DNA of 64,000 bases from Salinisphaera orenii subsp. halophila YIM 95161 (lineage in GTDB: Bacteria > Pseudomonadota > Gammaproteobacteria > Nevskiales > Salinisphaeraceae), in NCBI RefSeq assembly GCF_003732545.1, contig NZ_AYKF01000088.1:1-64000 (forward strand), in the 5' to 3' direction. Numbering within the stretch: position 1 is the first letter of the stretch; each line of letters starts with the position of its first letter. The translations under genes were made by a program, and so were the position numbers. Below, one piece after another: positions 17,845 to 25,896 of this stretch. A model generated the notes under the pieces. The model had not been told where the DNA came from and searched no databases. It was given only the letters and a program-made list of their open reading frames with translations.

Positions 17845-18125
17845 ATGGACCGATGCTGGACGGCGGATTATTGTCCGTGTCGAGCCTCCAGCATCAAGCG
17901 TTTGCAGCTGCATGCTCCGCCGCCGCATGTCAGGCATGAACAGCGCATCGGCGGCGTCCAACTTGTGCAGTGTGCCGAGCCGCGACGCCGGCGCCTGTTG
18001 AAGGCCTGCTGTAGCCGTCGACGACGTGTTGTCCCCTTGGGCTCGAACAGCTGTCTGAAAACGGCCGAGATCGAGACGCTGGACCCGATCGGATACCAGG
18101 CGACCGTGGCCGCCTGACGTGTGCA
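17845..18125. other. Gene-free stretch with one stem-loop
   Basis: No supportable gene was found. Arms at 17852-17860 and 17887-17895 form a 9-bp stem with a 26-nt loop just after the DUF6880 stop, but no T-tract follows. The right side runs into the MATE remnant. Short open frames here have arginine-rich compositions typical of non-coding high-GC DNA. Confidence 0.4.
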
Positions 18126-18407
18126 ACGAAGTCGGCCGCCGGCAGCGTCATGCTCGGCGAGATCGTGATCGCCGCGCACACGCTGGTGCTGAACTTCAGC
18201 TCCGTGCCGTTCATCCTGCCGCTGTCTCTCGGCATGGCGCTGACCGTGCAGGCAGGCCGGGTGCTGAGCCGGAGAAGGACACGCGCATCATCATGATCGT
18301 CACGATGCTCTCCTACTGGGGGCGTCGGCTTAGGCATGGGCAACCTGCTCGGCCGGCGGCTGGTGTGGATGTCGCAGCTGCGGCGCCTGTCGGCGTCCGG
18401 GCCGTAG
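18126..18407 (+). pseudogene. MATE efflux pump remnant (copy 1)
   Basis: Translation gives pieces of a MATE (NorM-like) multidrug exporter C-terminal half. One frame reads IVIAAHTLVLNFSSVPFILP followed by LSLGMALTV. After a frameshift, KDTRIIMIVTMLSYW appears. After a further frame change, LLGRRLVWMSQLRRLSASGP leads to a stop at 18405-18407. Intact family members are about 450 residues with 12 membrane segments. Here fewer than 100 codons survive, in at least three frames with internal loss, so the gene is dead. Its tail closely resembles the second remnant at 20323-20421. A GC-rich, imperfect hairpin at about 18414-18477 may be its old terminator. Confidence 0.75.
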
Positions 18408-19140
18408 GCGCCCGGCGCCCCGGCACGGGCGTTTCGTGACGCATGCCGGCACGCCCGTGGGGCGCGCGTCTTCGTCCACGACAACGACGGCCGGCCGGGC
18501 CGTGATGGGCCGCACGCCTAATACGCCGAACGGCCTGTGTTCGCGCTCCAACGCACAGCCCGGCCTCGAGACCACCGCAGCAAGCCAGTGCCCCGAGCGC
18601 CCGCATACGTGCGCGGCTTACAAACTTTCACAGCTCGATCGCTAAGGTAATCCGGGCGTTCTGACGACCTTGAACGAAACACCGACCGCGCACTCGCTCG
18701 GCGGACAGTCCGACGCCACGCTGTCGCGGCTCGGATGACTGGACCGGGCCTCCACACCGGCTGTCGATATAATTTACATAACTCAGCGGAGAACAACCCG
18801 AATGCCGACATAAAAATCAATATTTCTTAGCAAATTTAATCGTTTGCCCTGAGCGGCTCGGGTCTTGCTTATACCCGTGAGTCGGCGACCTGCCGAATCA
18901 GTGGAGGATGGGCCGTGCCACGTATACCAACGACTGCACTCGGGGCATCACGTCCCTTGCAGCCACTTCAGGCGGTGTCGCCCTTCGGGCCGGTTCACCC
19001 CGTGTTCCAAGACTTCCGTTAAGTCGTGATCCCTTAAGTCGAACTGACCGCTGCCGTACACGAAAGCGCGTCGGCACGGATCGAATCACCGCGGTTCCGT
19101 CGCAGGAACCAACGCCCGCTACCCTGTAAGGATAAGCATC
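18408..19140. other. Intergenic region upstream of the PEP-CTERM-type gene
   Basis: I see no gene in these 730 bases. A sharp AT-rich island at about 18768-18835 includes TATAAT at 18768-18773, the best promoter-like signal, although a matching -35 box is lacking. Short hairpins follow, for example TCGGC/GCCGA around 18882-18896. A long untranslated leader of roughly 350 nt before 19141 is possible. A clear Shine-Dalgarno (AAGGAT) lies a few bases before the 19141 start. Confidence 0.35.
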
Positions 19141-20100
19141 ATGCAACACGAGAACCTCCCGCCGCGCTCGGCGACCACCTTCGCTTCCGATATTGGCGGC
19201 GCACTGTCTACAGTGGCCCGGAAGCCGTTCATGGGACGCTTTTCGGGGCCTGCCGCGGTGGTGCTGACGATTGCGGCCACGGTCGCAACTTCGCCGGCGC
19301 TAGCCGCGACGATCGACCTCTACCCCGGCGACGTCTATTCAAACGTTCCGGCAGTTTCGGGCGTCAACGGCGACGGCACGCTCGGCAATGACTCCTGGCA
19401 CGTAACCACCGGGCCGGCGAACGTCGACTTCTTCTATCTAGCCGATCCGCTGGGCATCTCCAACGCCGGGATCACCATCCGCGACATCTCGAGGGTAAGC
19501 TTCGACGTGAAGCACGATGGCGGCTATTCGGACCCGACGTTCTCGATGCAGATCGAAACCGACAGCCCCTACCATCCGGACGGCTTCCAGGCCATCGACT
19601 TTTTCCACAACATCCGGGACGACACCAACGTCGATGACAGCGCCGATTTCCAGGTCGGCGAGTGGAATACCTACGAATGGACCAAGACCGGCGACGCGCC
19701 GACCGGCCTCGAAGGCACGCTGCACCAGAACGAAAGCCCGGCCGGCTCGACCAACGGCGGCAACGGCCAAAACAACCCCTGGTACACGTTCGAGGAAACC
19801 CTCTACTGGGACGAGGTGTTTCAGAATGACGGCGACCCGACCAACGACGACTACTACAGCTGGCTGGACGATCCGATCGATGGCCTGAAGATCACCGCCC
19901 TCGATGGAGATGACATGGAGTTCGAAGGCTGGCTCGACAACTTCACGTTCACCTACGACACCGGCGACGGCAGCCAGCAGGCAGTCGCCAACTTCGCCGC
20001 CTATCCCGTCGACGTGGCGGAACCGGGTCCGCTGGGCATGGCGCTGTTCGGTATCGCCCTGCTCGGCATGGGCGTCGGTGCGCGTCACTACCGGGCCTGA
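19141..20100 (+). CDS. Secreted protein with PEP-CTERM-type sorting signal
   Basis: The 319-residue protein has an export signal and a C-terminal surface-sorting tail. After a 30-residue N-terminal extension, a hydrophobic segment (AAVVLTIAATVATSPALA) ends in a likely signal-peptidase site. The mature part is acidic, rich in Asp, Gly and Thr, and mostly beta in character, as in extracellular matrix-type proteins. The C-terminus reads AEPGPLGMALFGIALLG, then a short basic tail with Arg-His, which fits a PEP-CTERM variant processed by exosortase. No exosortase gene is in this window. AAGGAT before the ATG supports the 19141 start, though the ATG at residue 31 would give a more ordinary signal peptide. 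It is flanked by decayed MATE sequence on both sides and followed by a strong terminator. Function unknown. Confidence 0.75.
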   Translation: MQHENLPPRSATTFASDIGGALSTVARKPFMGRFSGPAAVVLTIAATVATSPALAATIDLYPGDVYSNVPAVSGVNGDGTLGNDSWHVTTGPANVDFFYLADPLGISNAGITIRDISRVSFDVKHDGGYSDPTFSMQIETDSPYHPDGFQAIDFFHNIRDDTNVDDSADFQVGEWNTYEWTKTGDAPTGLEGTLHQNESPAGSTNGGNGQNNPWYTFEETLYWDEVFQNDGDPTNDDYYSWLDDPIDGLKITALDGDDMEFEGWLDNFTFTYDTGDGSQQAVANFAAYPVDVAEPGPLGMALFGIALLGMGVGARHYRA

Positions 20101-20173
20101 TCGCAGCCTCTAGCAAAGCGGTTCCGGCTAGCGCTGATGTGTTAGACACGGCATAGCTGCGAGTGCACCGATA

Positions 20174-20206
20174 ATCCGGCTTCCATTGGATGGGAGCCGG
20201 ATTTTT
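20174..20206 (+). terminator. Rho-independent terminator after the PEP-CTERM-type gene
   Basis: An 11-bp stem (20174-20184 with 20192-20202, one G-U pair) around a 7-nt loop is followed directly by a run of T (20202-20206) on the plus strand. It lies 73 nt after the stop codon and is a textbook intrinsic terminator. Confidence 0.88.
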
Positions 20207-20322
20207 ATTGTGTGCAGCATCGCGCAACGTCAATTAAAACCATGGGGCCTGATGCGCGATGCAAGACTCGCCCCAACTCCCACAGGCGCAGCGGCGACGG
20301 CGCCTTCGAGGGCTTGGACGTC

Positions 20323-20421
20323 TACAGCTACTGGATCGGGCTGAGCGTGGCCGCCGCCCTGCTCGGCCAACGGCTGGTGTGGGTGTCGCAGCTTCGGCGG
20401 CTATCGGCAGCCGGGCCGTGA
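20323..20421 (+). pseudogene. MATE efflux pump remnant (copy 2)
   Basis: The last 32 codons of a MATE-family exporter survive in one frame: YSYWIGLSVAAALLGQRL, then VWVSQLRRLSAAGP and a TGA stop. The match to the tail of the first remnant (18126-18407) is close at both DNA and protein level, differing at scattered positions. Nothing upstream continues the family. These are therefore two decayed copies, or one duplicated end, separated by the PEP-CTERM-type gene. Confidence 0.7.
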
Positions 20422-20819
20422 CGAAATCGAGGCAGCAGATGCCGTGGGCCACTGCCCACCCCGCCACCGGCCCCGCAAGACATGGTCCGGCAAAGGCCTC
20501 TTGTCCACGTCGATACGGGCCAGCGCTATGGCGCGACAGTCGTTTGCGCGCCGCCGTGGTGCACGGCGGCCTCCGGAATGAGGCGAGCGCCCCGGTACGG
20601 CGCGGGGCGCCCCAGCGCGCGCCGCTGCCGGCTCGCGGCCGATGCGTTCACCAAACTCATCGTCGCTTCGGATTTTTCAGCGTTCCCATCAACACTTGCC
20701 GCCGGGGCGCGGCCGTAAGAGCGGCCGATACGGCGGCGCACGGAGGCTTCGGCGCCCGTATGGCGCAACTATTGCTAGACCCTCTGCGCCTTATTCCATC
20801 TCCTTTCTGGGGGACAATC
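20422..20819. other. Gene-free stretch before the lipoprotein amidase
   Basis: About 400 nt with no gene that I can support. The last 80 nt are AT-richer and probably hold the promoter of the amidase gene. GGGGGA lies just before its start codon. Confidence 0.4.
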
Positions 20820-22481
20820 ATGGATCGATCACCTTGGTCACCGCGTGGCCGTGATTTTTCTGGCGTCGGCGGCAACGTTCGGCGGCTGACGCTCGCCGCG
20901 CTCGCGGCGCTCGCCCTGACCGCCTGCGATGACGACTCATCGGTCTCCGTCGACACTGACGACGATACGGCGAGCCCGACGTTCTCGTTGACGGAGACGA
21001 CCATCCCCGAGATCCATGCGGCGCTCGAATCAGGCAGCACGAGCTGCCGCGCCCTGGTGGCGGACTATCTCGAGCGCATCGAGGTCTACGACCAGAGCAC
21101 CACCGTAAACACCATGATCACGATCAACCCGGCGGCGCTCGAGCGCGCCGAGGCGATCGATGCACGGATCGCGGCCGGGGACGCGCTCGGCGAACTGTAC
21201 TGCGTGCCGGTCATCGTCAAGGACCTCTACGACACCGCCGACATGCCGACCAGCGGCGGCGTGCTTGCGCTGGCCGAGTCGGTGCCGCCGGACGACGCCC
21301 ACGTGGTGGCCGAACTCCGCGACGCGGACGCCATCATGCTCGGCAAGTCGAACATGGACGAATTCGCCTTTCACGCCGGCCATACCCTGAGTTCGGTCAC
21401 CGGCCAGACGCGCAACGCCTATGACGTCAGCCGCACGACGGCCGGTTCCAGCGGCGGCACGGCCTCCGCCGTCGCCGCCAACTTCGGCGCGGTCGGGGTC
21501 GGCAGCGATACCGGCAATTCCATTCGCGGCCCGTCGTCGCATCTCGCGCTCGTCGGCCTGCGCAGCACCATGGGGCTGATCAGCCGCGACGGCGTCATCC
21601 CGCTGAACTTCGACCGCGACATGACGGGCGCAATGACCCGTACGGTGGGGGACACGGCGCGCATGCTCAACGTGATCGCCGGCTACGATTCGGCCGACCC
21701 CATCACCACGCTGAGCGAGGACAACATTCCGGACGACTACACCGACGCCCTGCAGGCCGACGGCCTGGAAGGGGCGCGCTTCGGCGTGTTCCGCCGGCTC
21801 ATCGACGACACCGCGGACCCGGAGGTCGAAGCACTGTTCGAGCAGGCGATCGCCGACCTGCGCGCCGCCGGCGCGACAATCGTCGACCCGTTCGATGTCG
21901 ACGGTTATCAGGACGCCCTGCGCGGCGCCGAAAGCTGCCGCCGCTTCCGCTACGATCTCGACAACTATCTGGCCTCGCTCGGGCCCGACGCGCCAGTGCA
22001 GTCGCTGCAGGAGATCGTAGACAGTGGCGAATTCGCCGAGGCCCACGGCGAGCAGCTGCGCGGCAATCTCGAGGTGACCGAAACGCCCGCCGAACAGGGC
22101 TGTGCGGGCGAACCCGGCAACATCCGCGACAACCCGGGCCGCCAGGCGTTTCGGGACACCATGGTCAGCGCCATGGAAGCGGCCGACCTGGACGGGCTGA
22201 TCTATCCGACCTGGGACAATCCGCCGCAGCCCATCATCACCGACGACCCGGAAACCCGTGACGACCTGCCAGCCAACACCGGCGACAACAGCCAGGGCCT
22301 GGCGCCCGCCTCCGGCCAGCCGGCCATCACCGTCCCCATGGGCTTCACCGGCTCGGGACTGCCTACCGGCCTGCAGATCTTCGGCTATCCGTTCGCCGAG
22401 GCGGACCTCATCAAGTACGCCTACGCCTACGAGCAGGCGACACAACATCGCCATCCGCCCACGCTGTTCCCGGCGCTTTAG
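20820..22481 (+). CDS. Exported lipoprotein amidase (amidase signature family)
   Basis: The 553-residue product is an amidase-signature hydrolase. The Ser-cisSer-Lys triad is visible: Lys in VIVKDLYDTADMPTSGG (about residue 138) and the serines in TTAGSSGGTASAVAANFGAV with GSDTGNSIRGPSSH (about 205-238). The start is placed at 20820, behind GGGGGA. From there a signal sequence RRLTLAALAALALTAC ends in a lipobox (LTAC), followed by an Asp/Ser-rich linker, so the enzyme should be lipid-anchored outside the inner membrane. Most amidases are cytoplasmic, so this is a less common version; secreted peptide amidases are the nearest parallel. The substrate is unknown. A strong hairpin follows the gene at 22507-22538. 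Confidence 0.85.
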   Translation: MDRSPWSPRGRDFSGVGGNVRRLTLAALAALALTACDDDSSVSVDTDDDTASPTFSLTETTIPEIHAALESGSTSCRALVADYLERIEVYDQSTTVNTMITINPAALERAEAIDARIAAGDALGELYCVPVIVKDLYDTADMPTSGGVLALAESVPPDDAHVVAELRDADAIMLGKSNMDEFAFHAGHTLSSVTGQTRNAYDVSRTTAGSSGGTASAVAANFGAVGVGSDTGNSIRGPSSHLALVGLRSTMGLISRDGVIPLNFDRDMTGAMTRTVGDTARMLNVIAGYDSADPITTLSEDNIPDDYTDALQADGLEGARFGVFRRLIDDTADPEVEALFEQAIADLRAAGATIVDPFDVDGYQDALRGAESCRRFRYDLDNYLASLGPDAPVQSLQEIVDSGEFAEAHGEQLRGNLEVTETPAEQGCAGEPGNIRDNPGRQAFRDTMVSAMEAADLDGLIYPTWDNPPQPIITDDPETRDDLPANTGDNSQGLAPASGQPAITVPMGFTGSGLPTGLQIFGYPFAEADLIKYAYAYEQATQHRHPPTLFPAL

Positions 22482-22506
22482 TAACAACGCAACCGGGCAG
22501 CAACCG

Positions 22507-22538
22507 TCGAGCCGCCATCCGCAGGGGTGGCGGCTCGA
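22507..22538 (+). terminator. 14-bp hairpin after the amidase gene
   Basis: Arms 22507-22520 and 22525-22538 pair over 14 positions (one G-U) with a 4-nt loop, 25 nt after the stop codon. No T-run follows, so it may act as a mRNA 3'-end stabiliser or a factor-assisted terminator. The next 265 nt to the convergent minus-strand gene show nothing else. Confidence 0.55.
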
Positions 22539-22803
22539 TCGGCTCGGCCCGAAAAGACGGTCGAGCGTGGTATTCGGCGGGCAGAAACGCCCGCCTGGCA
22601 GGGCTCCTCCAACGCCGCCACAGCCCGCGGCGGTATCGCCGATACCATGGGCCGCGCCATCGCGGCGCGATTCACCGCGCAACCCGAGACCGATAGCCAC
22701 GCGGCAACCGTGCCCACCTCGTGAAAAGATCCGGGAGACGCCATCCGGACGCGCACCAACGTGCCCGCGACACCGCCCCGGCGGACCACCCGTTTCGGCC
22801 GCC

Positions 22804-23451
22804 TCAGCCGGCCGCCGACCGCACCGCGCCGAAGTCCTTCGCCAGCTGGGTGCGCACCAGCGCGGCGACCAGGCGGGGGAACTCGCGCGGCTCGACCAGG
22901 CCGGCGAGATGCTCGACCTCGGTGGGCAGCCCCAGTTTCTCGGCGGCCTTGAGTGCGGCCTTGTCGGCGAAGGGATGGAACTCCGGCCATGCGGCCTGGA
23001 CCTCGCGCAGGAAGATGCCGGCACCGGTCTCGCCGATGCCGTGGAACTGCTTCAGGGCCTTGCGCGCGGCGCGCAGGTCGCCGTCCGCCTCGTCGCGCAG
23101 CCGTCGCAGGTCGCCGCGGTATTCGGACAGCAGCCGGTCGTTGAGCCGCTCCAGCTGGGTGGCGGTCTTTTCATCCACGCGGGCATAGCCGGCGCGGTTG
23201 AACACCGCCGCGCGCTCGGCCCAGCTGCTGCGGCGCAGCTTGTCGGGCGTGGTCCAGTCGGCCGTGCCCAAGGCCTGCGCGCCGCGCATGGCCAGATCGG
23301 CCTGTACCGGCGCGCTCGTCAGCAGCGACAGACACAGCAGTCGGAACAACGGCGAGGGCGTGTTGCGCTGCAGCCGGACGCCGAGCTCCGCGGCGAAGGT
23401 GCGGCCGTGCCGCCGTAGCGCGGCCTGCGCGATATCCTGTTGCCGGGCCAT
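22804..23451 (-). CDS. HhH-GPD endonuclease-like protein
   Basis: The 215-residue product resembles the small HhH-GPD-superfamily proteins annotated as endonucleases. The helix-hairpin-helix is in KQFHGIGETGAGIFLREVQ, followed by AWPEFHPFADKAALKAAEKL, in the order seen in that group. Members are related to DNA glycosylases such as endonuclease III, but this short form lacks the C-terminal Fe-S cysteine cluster, so the activity is uncertain. I chose the ATG giving MARQQDIAQAALRRHG (23451). A longer frame upstream adds an Arg-rich extension that looks like non-coding sequence. It lies alone, convergent with the amidase gene. The 300 nt to the next gene hold nothing recognisable. Confidence 0.75.
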   Translation of the reverse strand: MARQQDIAQAALRRHGRTFAAELGVRLQRNTPSPLFRLLCLSLLTSAPVQADLAMRGAQALGTADWTTPDKLRRSSWAERAAVFNRAGYARVDEKTATQLERLNDRLLSEYRGDLRRLRDEADGDLRAARKALKQFHGIGETGAGIFLREVQAAWPEFHPFADKAALKAAEKLGLPTEVEHLAGLVEPREFPRLVAALVRTQLAKDFGAVRSAAG

Positions 23452-23752
23452 GCGGGCTCCACGGTTGATGTTCTGCCCGCATTGTCGGGGCCGCATCCGC
23501 CACGGGCCCATCCGTAGGATTCCGGGTACGCGGGGGCCTTTTCACCACCTGCGATAGCCGGACGCCCGCGCCATGGAAGCGCCCCGCGCCGCGCGGTTTG
23601 CGGCGCCACACGCTGCCGGCCGGCTCCGCCGCATCGCTCAGCATGCGGCATATGGCAGGCCTCGAGCGGGCTCAGCGATATCCCCAAATGCGGCGGATAT
23701 CGAAGCTCCGCGCCGACAACGCGAGGCGGCGGACGACGCAGCCCGCAGTGCG

Positions 23753-25519
23753 TCAGCGTTCGGGCCCGGACCGGGCGGGTGCGACCGCCCACGGCGGGTC
23801 GCTGCGCAGCAGCGCCGCGAGATCCTCGGCCGGCACGGGGGCGGAGAACAGATAGCCCTGGGCCTGATCGCAGCCGCGGGCGGCCAGTTCGGCGAGCTGG
23901 GCCTCGGTCTCCACGCCTTCGGCCACGACATCCAGATTCAGGCTGTGGGCCATGCGGATGGTGGCGTCCACGATCGCGGCGGTACTCGCGTCCACGGCGA
24001 TATCGCGCACGAACGAGCGATCGATCTTGATGACATCGAGGGGGAAACGCCGCAGGTAACTCAGGCTCGAATAGCCCGTGCCGAAGTCGTCCAGCGCCAG
24101 GCGCACGCCCAGTGCCTTGAGCGCGGCCAGCGTACGCACCGCGCCCTCGGCATCATCCATGAGCATGCTTTCGGTCAGCTCGAGCGTGAGGCGCTGCGGC
24201 GCGACATCGGCGGCGTGGAGCATCGTCTCGACCCGGCGAACGAAGTCCGGCCGCAGGAATTCGCGCGCCGAGATGTTGACGCTGATCTGGGCCAGCCTCG
24301 GCTCCCCGGCCAGCCAGCCGCGGGTCGTCGCCAGCGCGGTCTCCAGCGCCCAGGCGCCCATGGGCACGATGCGCCCGGTCTGCTCGGCGATCGGGATGAA
24401 ACGGTCGGGCGGCACCACGCCGTGGCCCGGCCGGCGCCAGCGCATGAGGGCCTCGGCGCCGACGATCCGGCCCGAGGCCAGATCCACCTGCGGCTGATAG
24501 CACAGAAAGAGCTCGTCGCGCTCGATCGCGTGGTGCAGCGCGGATTCCAGTGCCAGCCGCTCGGGGTCGCGATCGTCCGGACCCCGCCGGTACACCTCAG
24601 CCATGTTGCCGCCGCGCGCCTTGGCGCCGTGCAGCGCCGCGGAGGCCTTCTTCAGCAGCAGGCCATCGTCGGTATTGCCAGCGGCAGTATGGCGCGCACA
24701 GCCGATGCTGCAGGTCAGATGAATCTCCTGGCCTTCGACCGTGATCGCCCGCCCCAGGACCTCGGCCACCGCCGTGGCCGCGGCCGCCGCATCCACGTCG
24801 CCGTCGAGCAGTACGGCGAACTCGTCACCACCCACGCGAGCGACCCGGCCCCGGTCGCCGGCCCAGTCCATCAGACGATGCGTGGCCTCGCACAGCACCG
24901 TATCGCCCGCGCCGTGGCCCAGCGACAGGTTGATCAGGTTGAAGCGGTCCAGGTCGATCAGCAGCACGATGACGACTTGATCGGCCCCGGCTTGCTCCAT
25001 CGCCTCCGCCAGGCGCGCCTGCAGCAGGTGCCGATTGGGCAGACCGGTGATCTCGTCGTGCGTGGCCAGATACTCGATACGCTGCTCGGCGACCCGGCGC
25101 TCGGTCAGATCGCTGGCCGCGGGGACCAGGTATTCAACCTCGCCGCTCGCCCCGTAGAGCGGCTCCAGCGAAAAATCGAGCAGCAGCACGCGGCCGTCGC
25201 GATCCTGCATCGCGGCCTCGAAACGCGAGCGCTTGCCGTCACGGCCATCGCGGATCGCGGCGCGCAGCTGGCGCCGCGACACCTCGGAGAACCGCCACCA
25301 GGGCGTGGTCTCGAACGGCTGGCCCAGCACGTCCTCGGGCCGCGCATCGATGGCATCGAGCGCCGCCCGGTTGACGTCGATCAACACCCCGTCGACATCC
25401 AGCAGCCCGGCGAACACCGACCGCGGCAGCCGGTCGATCACGGCCCGCAGCTGCGGCAGATCGAGCGGCTTCGACTCCTCGGCCCGCGCCGACCCGCCCT
25501 GTCCTCCGGCTCCGCTCAT
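23753..25519 (-). CDS. PAS-GGDEF-EAL cyclic-di-GMP signalling protein
   Basis: The 588-residue protein has a PAS-like sensor (about residues 20-140), a GGDEF diguanylate cyclase domain (about 150-310) and an EAL phosphodiesterase domain (about 325-575). Both active sites look intact: VGGDEFAVLL in the cyclase, and EALMRW, NISAREF, TESMLM, DDFGTGYSSL, KIDRSFV and EGVET in the EAL domain. It could therefore make and break c-di-GMP. The usual RxxD inhibitory site upstream of GGDEF is not present. No membrane segment is visible, so it should be cytoplasmic. I chose ATG 25519, which follows GGGAGG, over a longer upstream frame. The neighbouring minus-strand gene at 25897 also encodes a cyclase, and shared control of surface behaviour is possible but unproven. 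Confidence 0.92.
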   Translation of the reverse strand: MSGAGGQGGSARAEESKPLDLPQLRAVIDRLPRSVFAGLLDVDGVLIDVNRAALDAIDARPEDVLGQPFETTPWWRFSEVSRRQLRAAIRDGRDGKRSRFEAAMQDRDGRVLLLDFSLEPLYGASGEVEYLVPAASDLTERRVAEQRIEYLATHDEITGLPNRHLLQARLAEAMEQAGADQVVIVLLIDLDRFNLINLSLGHGAGDTVLCEATHRLMDWAGDRGRVARVGGDEFAVLLDGDVDAAAAATAVAEVLGRAITVEGQEIHLTCSIGCARHTAAGNTDDGLLLKKASAALHGAKARGGNMAEVYRRGPDDRDPERLALESALHHAIERDELFLCYQPQVDLASGRIVGAEALMRWRRPGHGVVPPDRFIPIAEQTGRIVPMGAWALETALATTRGWLAGEPRLAQISVNISAREFLRPDFVRRVETMLHAADVAPQRLTLELTESMLMDDAEGAVRTLAALKALGVRLALDDFGTGYSSLSYLRRFPLDVIKIDRSFVRDIAVDASTAAIVDATIRMAHSLNLDVVAEGVETEAQLAELAARGCDQAQGYLFSAPVPAEDLAALLRSDPPWAVAPARSGPER

Positions 25520-25680
25520 GACGCCTCCCGCGTATCGTCCGGGGCCCTCAGGCCCCCAGCGGCATCGGCCCGCCGCCGGTCGCGGCGCTGCCCCCAAAGC
25601 CTTCGAAACACCTTGAAGTGCCGGCCGTGCGAGCGCAACAAGCCAGCGCCATATTCAAATTATCGGCGCTTATCGGGAAT

Positions 25681-25878
25681 TCATGAGTTACAGACGAGCG
25701 GCGACGCAGGCGGCAGGCTATGCGGATTGCCGAGTCCCTCAGAGTGCTTCAACTCTGGCCAGAACCACGCTTCAAACGGCTCACTGGGACGATTACAGAT
25801 TAAGCAAACTCTAGCTGGTTTGACCTCGAAATCGGCGCCACATAAAAGAATGCACTGCGCAAGACCCGACCCCATCAC
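25681..25878 (-). CDS. Hypothetical small cysteine-rich protein
   Basis: A 65-codon frame lies 18 nt after the downstream end of the membrane diguanylate cyclase gene on the same strand. It encodes Cys residues in CILLCG, then VCLICNRPSEPFEAWFWPEL, so a CxxC metal-binding knuckle is conceivable. Base composition is lower in GC than neighbouring genes. There is no strong ribosome-binding site and I recognise no family. It may be a real small protein, a remnant, or chance. Confidence 0.25.
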   Translation of the reverse strand: MMGSGLAQCILLCGADFEVKPARVCLICNRPSEPFEAWFWPELKHSEGLGNPHSLPPASPLVCNS

Positions 25879-25896
25879 CGCGAGCTGGCGCGGCGG

